The notes: generated by a model from the letters alone, not told the origin. Positions 1 through 8,867 are shown, counted from the stretch's first letter. The stretch: 42,711 nt of DNA from an uncultured Lachnospiraceae bacterium (GCA_947624815.1 CANQME010000012.1:1-42711); one strand, 5' to 3'. Numbers and translations: made by a program.

Positions 1-1
1 T

Positions 2-292
2 ATCGGCAATACGGTATACGGAGCCACAAAAGCGAGCATGATCCTGTTTACAAAGGTGCTTTCGAAAGAGATGGCACCTGCCGGGGTGAGGGTCAATGCG
101 ATCGCCCCGGGGCTTGTGGATACAGGACTCGCGGATGTGATGGGGGACAAAGCCAAGGAGTCGATGGTGGCGTCGTCGCTGATGCACCGCCTCGGGTCGC
201 CGGAAGAGATCGCGAAGGCGGCGCTGTTCCTGGCGTCGGACAGCAGTTCATTTATCAATGGCCAGGTTATCCGCGTTGACGGCGGAATGTAA
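2..292 (+). CDS. SDR-family oxidoreductase, FabG-like (5' partial)
   Basis: C-terminal 96 residues of a short-chain dehydrogenase/reductase; the start lies before the window. The catalytic YxxxK motif is visible as YGATK at the very left edge, followed by the typical tail: VRVNAIAPG, a flexible substrate lid, SPEEIAKAALFLASD and a closing NGQVIRVDGGM. FabG-type enzymes reduce 3-oxoacyl thioesters with NADPH in the cytosol. The stop lies 36 bases before an acyl carrier protein gene, so an acyl-ACP substrate is plausible, but sugar and alcohol SDRs share the same tail. Family assignment is firm; substrate is inference. Confidence 0.9.
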   Translation: MGNTVYGATKASMILFTKVLSKEMAPAGVRVNAIAPGLVDTGLADVMGDKAKESMVASSLMHRLGSPEEIAKAALFLASDSSSFINGQVIRVDGGM

Positions 293-328
293 GGAATCTG
301 GTAAAAAAGAGAAAGTGAGGGAACAATT

Positions 329-568
329 ATGGACACAAAACAGACAGTTATCAGGATCATGGCGGACCTTTTTGGGGTTCCGGAGGATGAGATCACTTTG
401 GAATCAAGCATCGGGGACTTCCCCAAATGGGACTCCCTGGGGCATATCAGTCTTCTGCAGGAGATCCAGGACGAACTGGATATCGAGTTTGAACCTGAGG
501 AGATCATTGAACTGGAGAATGTGGAGGACATCGTCAGCCTTGCGTCCAGGAAGGAGAACCAGGCATGA
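329..568 (+). CDS. Acyl carrier protein
   Basis: A 79-residue acidic protein of normal ACP length with the phosphopantetheine attachment motif DSLGH (Ser36) and an acidic helix after it. It would carry an acyl group as a thioester for its neighbours. The start is supported by GTGAGG about 10 bases upstream of ATG. The gene ends in a 4-base overlap with the acyl ligase, implying translational coupling and a dedicated ACP rather than the housekeeping fatty-acid ACP. The family is clear; the acyl chain it carries is unknown. Confidence 0.92.
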   Translation: MDTKQTVIRIMADLFGVPEDEITLESSIGDFPKWDSLGHISLLQEIQDELDIEFEPEEIIELENVEDIVSLASRKENQA

Positions 569-2007
569 TCATTCTGCAGGAGATCAGGAAACATGCCGCC
601 GGGCAGCCGGATAAGGTTGCCCTGATCGAAAAAAACACGGAGGTCACCTATTCGCAGATGTGGCAGAGGATCCTTTCCGCATCCGCGTATTTCAGGGCGA
701 GAGTTCCCAGGGGCAGCCGGGTGATCCTTGCGGCGAACAAATCCGTGAATTTTGTATATGCGTACTTTGGCGCACAGCTTGCGGGATTGATTACCGTTAC
801 AGTTGATTCGGCGGTAAACCCGCTGCGCCTGAAGAGGATCTATGACTCAGCCCGGCCGTATGCGATATATGGGAATCTGGATAACCGGCAGGACGAATAT
901 ACCTGCATGCCCTTTTCTGAGATTGACATCTCTTCAGAGGTTGACGAGGCAGGTATGGCCTTCCCTGGTGAGGACGATATGGCCGATATCCTGTTTACGA
1001 CCGGAACTACCGGATTTCCTAAAGGGGTCGTACTGTCTCATAGAAATGAGTACAGTGCCGCCGTGATGATCAACACGTTTGTTGGGAATACCAGCGGCGA
1101 TGTGGAGCTTCTGGCCCTGCCGATCAGCCATTCCTTTGGGCTTGGCCGGCTTAGGTGTACGCTTGTCAAAGGAGGCACCATCGATATCCTTGGCAGCTTC
1201 GCAAATGTCAAAAGCTTTTTCCGCGAAATGGAAACCAGGAAGGTCACAGGATTCGGCATGGTCCCTGCCAGCTGGAATTTCCTGAAACGGACAAGTGGGG
1301 AGAAGATCAGGGAGTACTCCGGGCAGCTGAGATATATTGAGATCGGCAGCGCCCCGATGAAGCATGAGGATAAGGAGCTGCTGATAAAGCTGCTTCCCCA
1401 GACACGGATATGCATGCACTATGGCCTGACGGAGGCGTCGCGGAGTTTGTTCATCTGTTTCAACGAGGAGCAGGACTTCCTGGACAGCATAGGGCACCCG
1501 TCCCCCGGCGTCAGTGCGAAGATACTGGATGAAACCGGGGAAGAGCTGCCTGTGGATGAGCCGGGAGAGCTCTGTGTGAAGGGAACACATGTCTGCTGTG
1601 CCTACTGGGGAACGGACCAGGACAGATACAGCGATTCCTTCTTCGGCGACTATTTCAGGACCGGCGACTGGGGCTATAAGGACGGGAATGGATATTATTA
1701 CCTGATCAGCAGGAAAAAGGAACTGATCAATGTCGGAGGCAAGAAGGTGAGCCCCATAGAGGTGGAAGAGGTCATCGGCCGGGTTGCCGGGGTCGTTGAC
1801 TGTGCCTGCATCGGCGTCCCGGATGATGTGCTCGGCGAGACCGTAAAGGTTTTTGTAGTCAGGGGAGAGGAAGGGCCTGACGGGAAAGACATCATTGATT
1901 ACGCAGGCAAGTATCTGGAAGGGTACAAGGTACCGGCCAGCGTTGAGTTCATTGACGAGATTCCCAAAACCAGTTCGGGAAAGGTCCAGAGGCTTCTCCT
2001 GAAATAA
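565..2007 (+). CDS. AMP-forming acyl-CoA/acyl-ACP ligase
   Basis: A 480-residue ANL-superfamily enzyme. The P-loop-like signature TTGTTGFPKG (near residue 143), the YGLTE motif, the GDWGYKD hinge region and the C-terminal lysine motif PKTSSGKVQR are all present. Such enzymes adenylate a carboxylic acid and pass it to CoA or a pantetheine arm. The start overlaps the ACP stop, so the likely acceptor is that ACP. It precedes a LuxE-LuxC fusion that would reduce the activated acyl group. The acid substrate cannot be read from sequence. Confidence 0.9.
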   Translation: MIILQEIRKHAAGQPDKVALIEKNTEVTYSQMWQRILSASAYFRARVPRGSRVILAANKSVNFVYAYFGAQLAGLITVTVDSAVNPLRLKRIYDSARPYAIYGNLDNRQDEYTCMPFSEIDISSEVDEAGMAFPGEDDMADILFTTGTTGFPKGVVLSHRNEYSAAVMINTFVGNTSGDVELLALPISHSFGLGRLRCTLVKGGTIDILGSFANVKSFFREMETRKVTGFGMVPASWNFLKRTSGEKIREYSGQLRYIEIGSAPMKHEDKELLIKLLPQTRICMHYGLTEASRSLFICFNEEQDFLDSIGHPSPGVSAKILDETGEELPVDEPGELCVKGTHVCCAYWGTDQDRYSDSFFGDYFRTGDWGYKDGNGYYYLISRKKELINVGGKKVSPIEVEEVIGRVAGVVDCACIGVPDDVLGETVKVFVVRGEEGPDGKDIIDYAGKYLEGYKVPASVEFIDEIPKTSSGKVQRLLLK

Positions 2008-2018
2008 GATCGAAAGGC

Positions 2019-4502
2019 GTGTTGGAAGATATGGAACAGAACGTATCAAACATGGACAGGCTGTTTTCGTGTGAGCCATATGCACCTGTCCGGGAGAGCC
2101 GGGAAGCTTTCATGCAGGCAGTCAGGGATGAGCTTGTATTCCATTATGAGAATAATGAAATGTACCGTTCCTTCTGTAAGCGGAAGGGATTCAGCCCCTA
2201 CGGCAGTTTCCGGCCCGAGGACATCCCGCCTGTTGCGGTCAGTGTCTTTAAGAACCTTGGCGGCAGCCTCAGTTCGGTCTGTCCTGATGATATCAAACTG
2301 AGGCTCCAGTCGTCCGCGACATCCGGGGTCCCGAGTACGGTTGTCGTGGACAGGATAACCAGCAAAAGACAGGCCAAAGCCATGGTAAAGGTCGTCCAGT
2401 CCTTTATTGGAAAGCATCTGCGTCCGTTTTTGGTGATGGACATCGATCCCAGGTCCGGCTACGGGAGGGACCTTGGGGCCAGGTTTGCCGCTGTCAGCGG
2501 ATACCTGAAGTTCTCGAGCAAGACCGGGTATTTCCTGAAGACGCGGCAGGACGGAACATCCTATTTTGATGTGGAATACATGAAGAGCTTTATCGGGGAG
2601 ACCGGCGATACCCCGGTGATACTGTTTGGCTTTACCTATATCCTGTTTTCCAATGTGCTGAAGGAGATCGGCGACAAAAAGATCGACATAAAGCTTCCCG
2701 AAGGGAGCAAAGTTCTGCATATAGGCGGATGGAAGAAACTGGAAAGTGAAAAGGTCAGCAGGGAAGAGTTCAATGACCGGATCTCGGAATGCTTCGGAAT
2801 CCGGCCAGAGGATGTCATAGATGTCTATGGTTTTACGGAGCAGATGGGACTGAACTATCCGGACTGTGAGGACGGCTGGAAGAGGACGTCCGTTTTTTCG
2901 GAAGTCATTGCAAGGGACCCGGTGACGCATGATGTGCTGCCGTATGGAAAAGAGGGCGTACTGGAATTTGTCACCCCGATACCGCACTCCTACCCGGGCA
3001 ATGCCGTCCTGACGGATGACCTCGGCATTGTGATGGCACCTTCGGAGTGCGGCGGCAAATACGGAACCCGGTTCCGGGTTACGGGGCGGATGAAAAAGGC
3101 CGAGGTACGCGGCTGCGGGGATATCCTTTCGCAGAAACTGACATTCCAGCACAGCCGTCACGGGGAAGGAGGGGGCAGCAGTGAGTTTGACGTGATCATG
3201 TCCTGTGCCGAGACCACATCTGCCGACCCGGTGGGAAAACTGAAGGAGATCTGCAGTTCCCTGAGAAAGGAGCAGGAATGGCTGGAGAGGCAGCCGATTG
3301 AGGCGCTGATCGGTCTTATCGCGTCCGTATCCTCAAAATGGATTACCGATCCCGGGCTCCGGCATCTGAAGGATAAGGGTCTTGTATTCCTTTCGTCATG
3401 GCTTGATGAAAAGAACTTAAGGTCGCTTTCCTTGATCGGACTAAAAGGCAACATCAGCTATATGGATGAGTTCTGCCCCTGCCCGGATTCGGACAGGCAT
3501 TATATGAAGGCCGGCGCCAGAGGACTGGTCTGCCACTGGCTGGCCGGAAATGTCCAGATCCTGGGGATGTTTGCGCTCGTCCAGTCCATCCTTACCAAAA
3601 ACGTTAATCTGCTGCGGGTGTCGTCCAAGGACGACGGCGTATTCCGCAGCCTCCTGGACACATTTAAGGATGGTGAATATAAAACGGACAGCGGATATGT
3701 GATCAGGGGCAGCGACCTGCTTAGGACGGTAGCCCTGGTGTCGTATCCCCACGATAATGAAACACTGGGACAGTATATGTCCGCCCAGGCGGACGTCCGT
3801 ATCGCCTGGGGAGGCAGGGAGGCTGTGCAGACAGTCTCCGGCTATCCGTCCAGGATCGGTGCGGAGACGGTTATCTTCGGGCCAAAGCTATCCTTCGCAG
3901 CCATAGCCAGGGAATCCCTTGGCTCTGAGAAGGAAGCAAAATCCCTGGCCAGGAGGCTGGCTGTCGATGTATCCGTCTTTGACCAGACCGGGTGCGCATC
4001 CCCGCATAACCTCTATATTGAGGATGGGGGCAGTGTGACGGCGGACCGGTTTATCGAGCTGCTGGCAGCTGAGATGGATAAAGCGGAGGAAAGGATCCCC
4101 AAGCCGGATGTATTGCCGGAACAGATCTCCCAGATCCATTCGATTAGGGGGGTGTATGACTTTAAGGGAAGAGTGGTGGGGAGCGGTTCCCTTTCCTGGA
4201 CGCTGCTGGTCGATGACGGAACGGCAGATGAACTGTGCCCTCCGGTGTACTCGAGGGTGCTCTTTATCCATAAGGTGGACTCCATCTTTGACTGCCTGGA
4301 AAATGTTTCCGGGGATATCCAGACGATTGGGCTTGCCGCACCGCCGGATAAGGGGACGGCGTTTGCCGTGGAAGCGGTCAGGAGGGGAGCGGCAAGGCTG
4401 CCGCAGATCGGCAGGATGCTAAACTTTGAGATGCCATGGGACGGACTCTTCCTGTTTGACCGTCTTGTCCGATGGAATACACTGGGCGGACCATTAAGGT
4501 GA
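2019..4502 (+). CDS. LuxE-LuxC fusion: acyl-protein synthetase plus acyl-CoA reductase
   Basis: An 827-residue two-domain protein. The N-terminal part (about 1-375) reads as a LuxE-type acyl-protein synthetase, with the adenylate-binding motif SSATSGVPS at 98-106. The C-terminal part (about 400-827) reads as a LuxC-type acyl-CoA reductase, with the nucleophile region QTGCASPHNLY and the likely catalytic Cys at 659. In luminous bacteria these are separate subunits of the fatty-acid reductase that makes aldehyde; here they form one chain. The start is uncertain: GTG 2019, TTG 2022 and ATG 2031 are in frame, and a weak AAAGG (2013-2017) fits TTG 2022 best. With no luciferase nearby, the aldehyde probably feeds the following aldo/keto reductase. 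Confidence 0.85.
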   Translation: MLEDMEQNVSNMDRLFSCEPYAPVRESREAFMQAVRDELVFHYENNEMYRSFCKRKGFSPYGSFRPEDIPPVAVSVFKNLGGSLSSVCPDDIKLRLQSSATSGVPSTVVVDRITSKRQAKAMVKVVQSFIGKHLRPFLVMDIDPRSGYGRDLGARFAAVSGYLKFSSKTGYFLKTRQDGTSYFDVEYMKSFIGETGDTPVILFGFTYILFSNVLKEIGDKKIDIKLPEGSKVLHIGGWKKLESEKVSREEFNDRISECFGIRPEDVIDVYGFTEQMGLNYPDCEDGWKRTSVFSEVIARDPVTHDVLPYGKEGVLEFVTPIPHSYPGNAVLTDDLGIVMAPSECGGKYGTRFRVTGRMKKAEVRGCGDILSQKLTFQHSRHGEGGGSSEFDVIMSCAETTSADPVGKLKEICSSLRKEQEWLERQPIEALIGLIASVSSKWITDPGLRHLKDKGLVFLSSWLDEKNLRSLSLIGLKGNISYMDEFCPCPDSDRHYMKAGARGLVCHWLAGNVQILGMFALVQSILTKNVNLLRVSSKDDGVFRSLLDTFKDGEYKTDSGYVIRGSDLLRTVALVSYPHDNETLGQYMSAQADVRIAWGGREAVQTVSGYPSRIGAETVIFGPKLSFAAIARESLGSEKEAKSLARRLAVDVSVFDQTGCASPHNLYIEDGGSVTADRFIELLAAEMDKAEERIPKPDVLPEQISQIHSIRGVYDFKGRVVGSGSLSWTLLVDDGTADELCPPVYSRVLFIHKVDSIFDCLENVSGDIQTIGLAAPPDKGTAFAVEAVRRGAARLPQIGRMLNFEMPWDGLFLFDRLVRWNTLGGPLR

Positions 4503-4506
4503 GGAT

Positions 4507-5376
4507 GTGGTGATCATGGAGAAAGTGGTTCTCCGCAACGGCGTTGAGATGCCGGCGGTTATTATGGGGACATCTGTTGATGACCGGAAGGGATCAAGGA
4601 AGAAACTGATCAGGAACATGTCGGAGGCGGTATGCTTTGCCGTCCAGCACGGGCTTGTCGGGTTTGACACATCCAGGGATTATTCCAACGAGGACATACT
4701 CGGGAAGGTCTTTTCCGGCCTGATCCGCTCCGGGGATATAAAACGGGAGGATGTTTTCATTACGACAAAAGTCGGAAACGGCCAGCAGCGCAAGAAAAAC
4801 ATGGCTGAACAGATCGATATCTCGCTCAGGTCGCTGAAGCTGGATTATATTGACCTGTGGCTGCTGCACTGGCCGCTTCCTGACTATTATCTTGAGAACT
4901 GGAGCCAGGTCTGTGAGATATACAGGACAGGGAAGGTGAGGGCAATCGGGATCGCGAACTGCCGGGAGAGGCATATCGAGGCGCTGGAAAAGAGCTGTCC
5001 GGAATGCCTTCCGCATGTGGTCCAGATTGAATACCACCCGTTCCGGACAGTCCCTGCGATGCGGGAACTGTGCCGGGAAAAACAGATCCGGATCGAGGCG
5101 TACTCGGCAAACTGCGTCATGCTCCCATTCGTCAGGGAGAATGAGGTTTTGGGAAGGCTGGCTGAAAAATACGGGAAGACCATAACCCAGATCATGATGC
5201 GCTGGCATGTCCAGCAGGGAACCGTGCCCATCTTCAGTTCCCTGAACCGGGACCATATCCTTGAGAATATTGATATCTTTGATTTCGAGATTGAGGATGA
5301 AGACATGGAAGAGATATTCCGGCTCAACTGCGATTATAAATTCCATCCGGAGTCATTAAACTGTCCGGGATACTAA
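4507..5376 (+). CDS. Aldo/keto reductase
   Basis: A 289-residue NAD(P)H-dependent TIM-barrel reductase. The catalytic tetrad is visible: Asp54 in GFDTS, Tyr59, Lys88 in VFITTKV and His121 in LLHWPLP. Alternative in-frame starts are GTG 4510 and ATG 4516; the GGTGAGG upstream fits 4510 best. It begins almost directly after the LuxE-LuxC gene, so a natural role is reduction of the aldehyde made there to an alcohol, or of a keto sugar. The family is certain; the substrate is inference from context. Confidence 0.88.
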   Translation: MVIMEKVVLRNGVEMPAVIMGTSVDDRKGSRKKLIRNMSEAVCFAVQHGLVGFDTSRDYSNEDILGKVFSGLIRSGDIKREDVFITTKVGNGQQRKKNMAEQIDISLRSLKLDYIDLWLLHWPLPDYYLENWSQVCEIYRTGKVRAIGIANCRERHIEALEKSCPECLPHVVQIEYHPFRTVPAMRELCREKQIRIEAYSANCVMLPFVRENEVLGRLAEKYGKTITQIMMRWHVQQGTVPIFSSLNRDHILENIDIFDFEIEDEDMEEIFRLNCDYKFHPESLNCPGY

Positions 5377-5389
5377 GGGAAGGCTGATT

Positions 5390-6445
5390 ATGAAACAAAA
5401 ACTGAAATGGCTGTTAATCTTGATTCTTGTTATTGAGATTATTCTATTTTTTGTATATAAACCATTTTTTTTATTTGTGGCGATTCTTTTTGCCATTTTT
5501 CTCCTGGCCGGAATGCTACTCCTTGTTCTTAACGCATTGTATAAAAGAACGAACCATTGGAAGAACCAGTTTATATTTGAAAAGAATTTTATTTCCAACC
5601 TTGGTTACCGTGACAACCTGAGCAGGAACCTGGATGTTGTCAACCTGGGAAGTAATCCTGCATTGTTCGGGTTGTTTTATGAGAAAGTACGCGGACAGAA
5701 CTGGGCAACTGGATCGCAGGGTCTGGAGATGGATTTCGAGATCCTAAAGTATTTCCACAGTTATGTCAGGGATGGCGGGATCGTCCTCCTGCCGATCATG
5801 CCGTTTACTGCCATTTCGCAGTATATCAAAACAAAAAAAGGGTACTGGAATGATTCCTATTATATCAAATTTGCAAAAATATTGGACGCTAGCCAGGTAA
5901 GGAATATGCCGGGTGGAATTAATCTGCGTAGAATGTCAAAATATCCTTTAGTATATAACCCAAAACTCTTGCGCTATATTTTGGTGGATGTACCCAGGGA
6001 CTGCAGGCTGGAGATAACGGAGCAGACGATGTCCGCTGTCGAGCTTGAACAGGATGCAGGCATGTGGATCAATGGCTGGAAAAAGGAATTTGATGCGGTA
6101 AGTATAAAAGATTTTACACACGACCAGAAGTATCTGCCTTACAGGAAGGAAGCTGTGGATATCGTCAGAAGTATGATCGAGTATTGTGAATCAAGGAACC
6201 TTAAGCCGGTACTCATTACGATACCGATGTCCAGATACCTGGCCGATAAATTTGATGCGGATTTCCGCAGAAGCATGATCGATGATTTTGTGAAGGAACT
6301 TGGTATTGGAGGTGTGGAATTCCTCGATTATATGTTTGATCCAGGATTTGATGATCCGGCATTGTATAACGGATCCTTTTTCCTGAATCTGAAAGGAAGA
6401 AAGCTTTTCAGCAGCCAGGTGATGAAGGACCTGCAGCTGCAGTGA
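5390..6445 (+). CDS. Membrane-anchored SGNH/DltD-like protein with eroded catalytic triad
   Basis: A 351-residue protein with two hydrophobic N-terminal helices (about 7-26 and 27-50) and an extracytoplasmic or peripheral domain. NLGSNPALFG resembles the nucleophile block of DltD/AlgX-like SGNH proteins, and FFLNLKGRKL near the C-terminus sits where such enzymes carry DxxHLNxxG. Here the Asp and His positions appear replaced (GSFFLN), so the fold may be kept without esterase activity. It is co-directional with the acyl module and may help acylate an exported glycan. The family call is tentative; A/T-rich early codons suggest a separate origin from its neighbours. Confidence 0.5.
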   Translation: MKQKLKWLLILILVIEIILFFVYKPFFLFVAILFAIFLLAGMLLLVLNALYKRTNHWKNQFIFEKNFISNLGYRDNLSRNLDVVNLGSNPALFGLFYEKVRGQNWATGSQGLEMDFEILKYFHSYVRDGGIVLLPIMPFTAISQYIKTKKGYWNDSYYIKFAKILDASQVRNMPGGINLRRMSKYPLVYNPKLLRYILVDVPRDCRLEITEQTMSAVELEQDAGMWINGWKKEFDAVSIKDFTHDQKYLPYRKEAVDIVRSMIEYCESRNLKPVLITIPMSRYLADKFDADFRRSMIDDFVKELGIGGVEFLDYMFDPGFDDPALYNGSFFLNLKGRKLFSSQVMKDLQLQ

Positions 6446-6478
6446 CGGATTAATGACTTGAAGGAGCGGCTGGACGGA

Positions 6479-7420
6479 ATGGTTTCTGATTTTGAGAAGC
6501 ATAAATTTACAAACAGTAAAGTCTCAATCATTGGTTCGGGATTTGTGGGGGCAACAATCGCATATGCCCTGACCATCCGGAATCTTTCGAGGGAGATCGT
6601 TCTGATAGATGAACAGAATGAAAAAGCTGCAGGCGAGGCCATGGACATCCAACATGGAATACCATATATCGGAGTGAGCAATATCCATGAAGGGGGCTGG
6701 TCTGACTGCGGGCATAGTGGACTGATTATCATATGTGCGGGAAGAGGGCGGAGACCCGGGGAGTCAAGACGCGATCTCGCGGGTGAAAATATACAGATCC
6801 TGCGGAATATCGTGGAGTGCATAGGTCCCTATTATAATGGGTGTCCAGTGATGATGGTGTCAAATCCGAATGACATCCTTACCTTTGAAGCTGACCGGCT
6901 CCTTGGTACAGACAACGGCGTGGTATTTGGAACAGGCTGTATTCTTGACAGTTCAAGGCTTGTCAGTCTAGTGGCAGGAAGGCTTGGCATAGACACGGAT
7001 GCAGTCCGGGGATTCGTCGCAGGAGAACATGGGGACGCACAGTTCCCAATATGGAGCAGACTGTCTGTTGCCGGGGTCCCCCTGGCTGAATACTGCCGGA
7101 ATGTAGGAATCAGCTGGTCAGATGCGGACAGTGCCCAGGTAGCGGAACAGGTTCTGGGGATGGGGGCCGATATCATAAAGAAAAAAGGCAGGACCCATTA
7201 TGGGATTGCGACATGCGTCTGTTTTTTGGCAGATATCATTATCAATAAGCGGCAGAACATAGCCTCAGTTTCCTCACCTTTTCAGGGGGAATACGGAATA
7301 AAAGGTGTTTCTTTAAGTGTTCCGTCGATAATTGGGGCGAACGGTGTTGAAAGACGGCTGGAGGAAACCTTGAGTAATAATGAGTTAATGAAGTTGAAAC
7401 AGTCCGCGGCTCTCTTATGA
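6479..7420 (+). CDS. Lactate/malate dehydrogenase-family 2-hydroxyacid dehydrogenase
   Basis: A 313-residue NAD-dependent enzyme with the Rossmann motif GSGFVG (19-24), active-site Asp157 and Arg160 in LDSSR, and His184 in GEHGD. Start ATG 6479 gives a normal LDH-type N-terminus; TTG 6458 is possible but sits too close to AAGGAG. The substrate-discriminating loop reads AGRGRRPGESR: the residue that is Gln in lactate dehydrogenases aligns with Arg91, as in malate dehydrogenases, while the GESR that follows is LDH-like. It may therefore act on a dicarboxylic or unusual 2-oxo acid. Sitting in a surface-glycan locus, it could make a hydroxyacid substituent rather than serve central metabolism. 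Confidence 0.85.
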   Translation: MVSDFEKHKFTNSKVSIIGSGFVGATIAYALTIRNLSREIVLIDEQNEKAAGEAMDIQHGIPYIGVSNIHEGGWSDCGHSGLIIICAGRGRRPGESRRDLAGENIQILRNIVECIGPYYNGCPVMMVSNPNDILTFEADRLLGTDNGVVFGTGCILDSSRLVSLVAGRLGIDTDAVRGFVAGEHGDAQFPIWSRLSVAGVPLAEYCRNVGISWSDADSAQVAEQVLGMGADIIKKKGRTHYGIATCVCFLADIIINKRQNIASVSSPFQGEYGIKGVSLSVPSIIGANGVERRLEETLSNNELMKLKQSAALL

Positions 7421-7429
7421 AGGTTGGTG

Positions 7430-7507
7430 ATGGACATTGACGACTACGATACGAAGAACCTCTTTTTGGCCATAACTGTTATCCTCCTTTGTGTTATTTT
7501 TGTTTGA
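7430..7507 (+). CDS. Possible single-TM micro-ORF (25 aa)
   Basis: A 25-codon reading frame starting at ATG 7430, ten bases after the dehydrogenase stop. GAAGG overlapping that stop lies 6 bases from the ATG, a good ribosome site. The product starts with an acidic head (MDIDDYDTKN) followed by about 15 uninterrupted hydrophobic residues ending FV, so it would be a one-pass membrane peptide. It could be an extra component of the membrane-protein module downstream or a chance frame. No family is recognised; expression is unproven. Confidence 0.4.
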   Translation: MDIDDYDTKNLFLAITVILLCVIFV

Positions 7508-7565
7508 CCAATAAGATAATCACAGAAAGTTAGCAGTTATGGCTGAAAAGATCACTAACAGATGA

Positions 7566-7726
7566 AACACCACAAAACGGAGAAGCTCTATTAAAAAATG
7601 AGGGGATTGTCAAAGAAACACCAGGAAACAGCTTTTGTGCATCCCCCAAGAACAGAGAAGAGCTTCTATGAAAGTTGGTGAAACACCGGGAAATGGAGAA
7701 GAATCACCAAGTTTTGGAGAAGAACC
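7566..7726 (+). repeat. Degenerate ~20-nt direct repeats upstream of the membrane-protein module
   Basis: Units resembling AACACCNNGAAANGGAGAAG start at 7566, 7617 (decayed), about 7644, 7682 and 7702, with a partial unit at 7723. The 7682-7709 stretch matches 12693-12720 at 25 of 28 bases. The only short frame through it, ATG 7668 to TGA 7736, gives an ETPGNGEESP-like peptide with a poor ribosome site, so I treat the area as noncoding. The rest of 7508-7754 shows nothing else I can name. Possible roles are iteron-like or ParB-family binding sites, an operator, or decay of a repetitive coding sequence. Confidence 0.6.
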
Positions 7727-7754
7727 TAAAGTATGAAAGGGGGCGGAAGGATTT

Positions 7755-8849
7755 GTGAAACAGAAATGGAAAGAATGGCTTCCAGAAATTCTGGCGGTTG
7801 CTATTTTTATGCTTGTGGAAATCATCGATTTCACGGGTGTTGTCCCTTTTCAGCGCAGAGATAAATTTGAGCTGATCAGCAATAGCGCCATGTTTGCGGT
7901 TGCCTTGTATATATTCTTCCGGTCTGAATTCTCCCTTCGGTCAGATGACGAATGTGAGCTGAAAAGCATTTGTAGTAATATTCTTGTGTCTGCAATAGCA
8001 TTTCCCATGAATATCGGTGTGTTTCAGCATACGATCAGACGGGAGCAGTTCTTTGCGGATATCTGGGGTGTGCATCTCTGTTGGCTCCTTTGGATGGCAG
8101 TACAGATATTATTTTTGACAAAACTTGGACAGGCGCTGTTGACAGCGGCCCAGGGGTTTCTTGACTGGATAAAGGAAATTATTGGACACGCAGGAGCAGT
8201 GCTTACTCATGTTTTTGAAGCATTTGAAAAGCTTGAGAGACAAAAGCTTCTGGTATTGTCTTTTGGCAGTTTGAGTTGGATTGTATATTTGGGTGTCAGG
8301 ATTCATATCGTTGGAACGACGGCCGCCCTATCGGATTCAGATTTCTGGTGGGAAAGCATATGGGTTTGGGCCATTTCTCTTGCCATCTGTTTTCTTGTGC
8401 AGATCTTCCCGGAAATTCTTCGTAAGGCCATTGATGTGCTGCAAAAAGGAAACAGCGGCAGAGTGACAGCTGCTGCGATACTTTTTGTACTGGTCACCGT
8501 AATGGCCGTATATCCGCCGTTTTTTAAGACGATGTTGTTTCTTGTCATAAGCCTGTTTATACCGGGGGTTTTGTTGTGGAATTTTGTAAAGAAAATATCT
8601 CAGATAGAGATATCTGCGGGAGACGGCGATCATGAAGTGTCGGAGCGTAGGATTGGAATCAACCTGCGGGATCTAAGGGCTGTTATGTTCGCTTTCATTT
8701 TTCTGCCAATGACGTTGCTTGTTCTTATAACAGCGTACCTTCCCGATGGCAGAAATATCATTGTGAACAAGTCCCTTACGGATGCTGCCACATGGATAGA
8801 GTTTATAAATGCGGTGGCGGAAGTCTCTAAGACGATACTTGATTTATAA
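7755..8849 (+). CDS. Unrecognised polytopic membrane protein, module gene 1
   Basis: A 364-residue protein with roughly eight or nine hydrophobic segments (near 8-26, 43-57, 75-90, 104-122, 172-190, 206-222, 238-256, 258-276, 310-330). The start is GTG 7755, with a purine-rich AAAGGGGGCGGAAGG just upstream. A cytoplasmic loop or amphipathic helix (about 123-170) contains FEAFEKLERQK. I recognise no domain, no MotA/ZorA-type motif and no transporter signature. It is followed 18 bases later by a second membrane protein and a third overlapping that, so the three probably form one complex. Composition is A/T-richer than the glycan genes on both sides, suggesting separate acquisition. Confidence 0.75.
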   Translation: MKQKWKEWLPEILAVAIFMLVEIIDFTGVVPFQRRDKFELISNSAMFAVALYIFFRSEFSLRSDDECELKSICSNILVSAIAFPMNIGVFQHTIRREQFFADIWGVHLCWLLWMAVQILFLTKLGQALLTAAQGFLDWIKEIIGHAGAVLTHVFEAFEKLERQKLLVLSFGSLSWIVYLGVRIHIVGTTAALSDSDFWWESIWVWAISLAICFLVQIFPEILRKAIDVLQKGNSGRVTAAAILFVLVTVMAVYPPFFKTMLFLVISLFIPGVLLWNFVKKISQIEISAGDGDHEVSERRIGINLRDLRAVMFAFIFLPMTLLVLITAYLPDGRNIIVNKSLTDAATWIEFINAVAEVSKTILDL

Positions 8850-8867
8850 TATGATGACAGGATAAGG

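Noticed and set aside
934-2085. A 383-codon minus-strand frame, and similar ones at 2046-3161 and 18615-19670
   Set aside because: All mirror well-supported plus-strand enzymes and show no domain of their own.
7668-7736. Short frame giving an ETPGNGEESP-like peptide
   Set aside because: Weak ribosome site and the same DNA motif recurs in different frames, so a DNA-level repeat explains it better.
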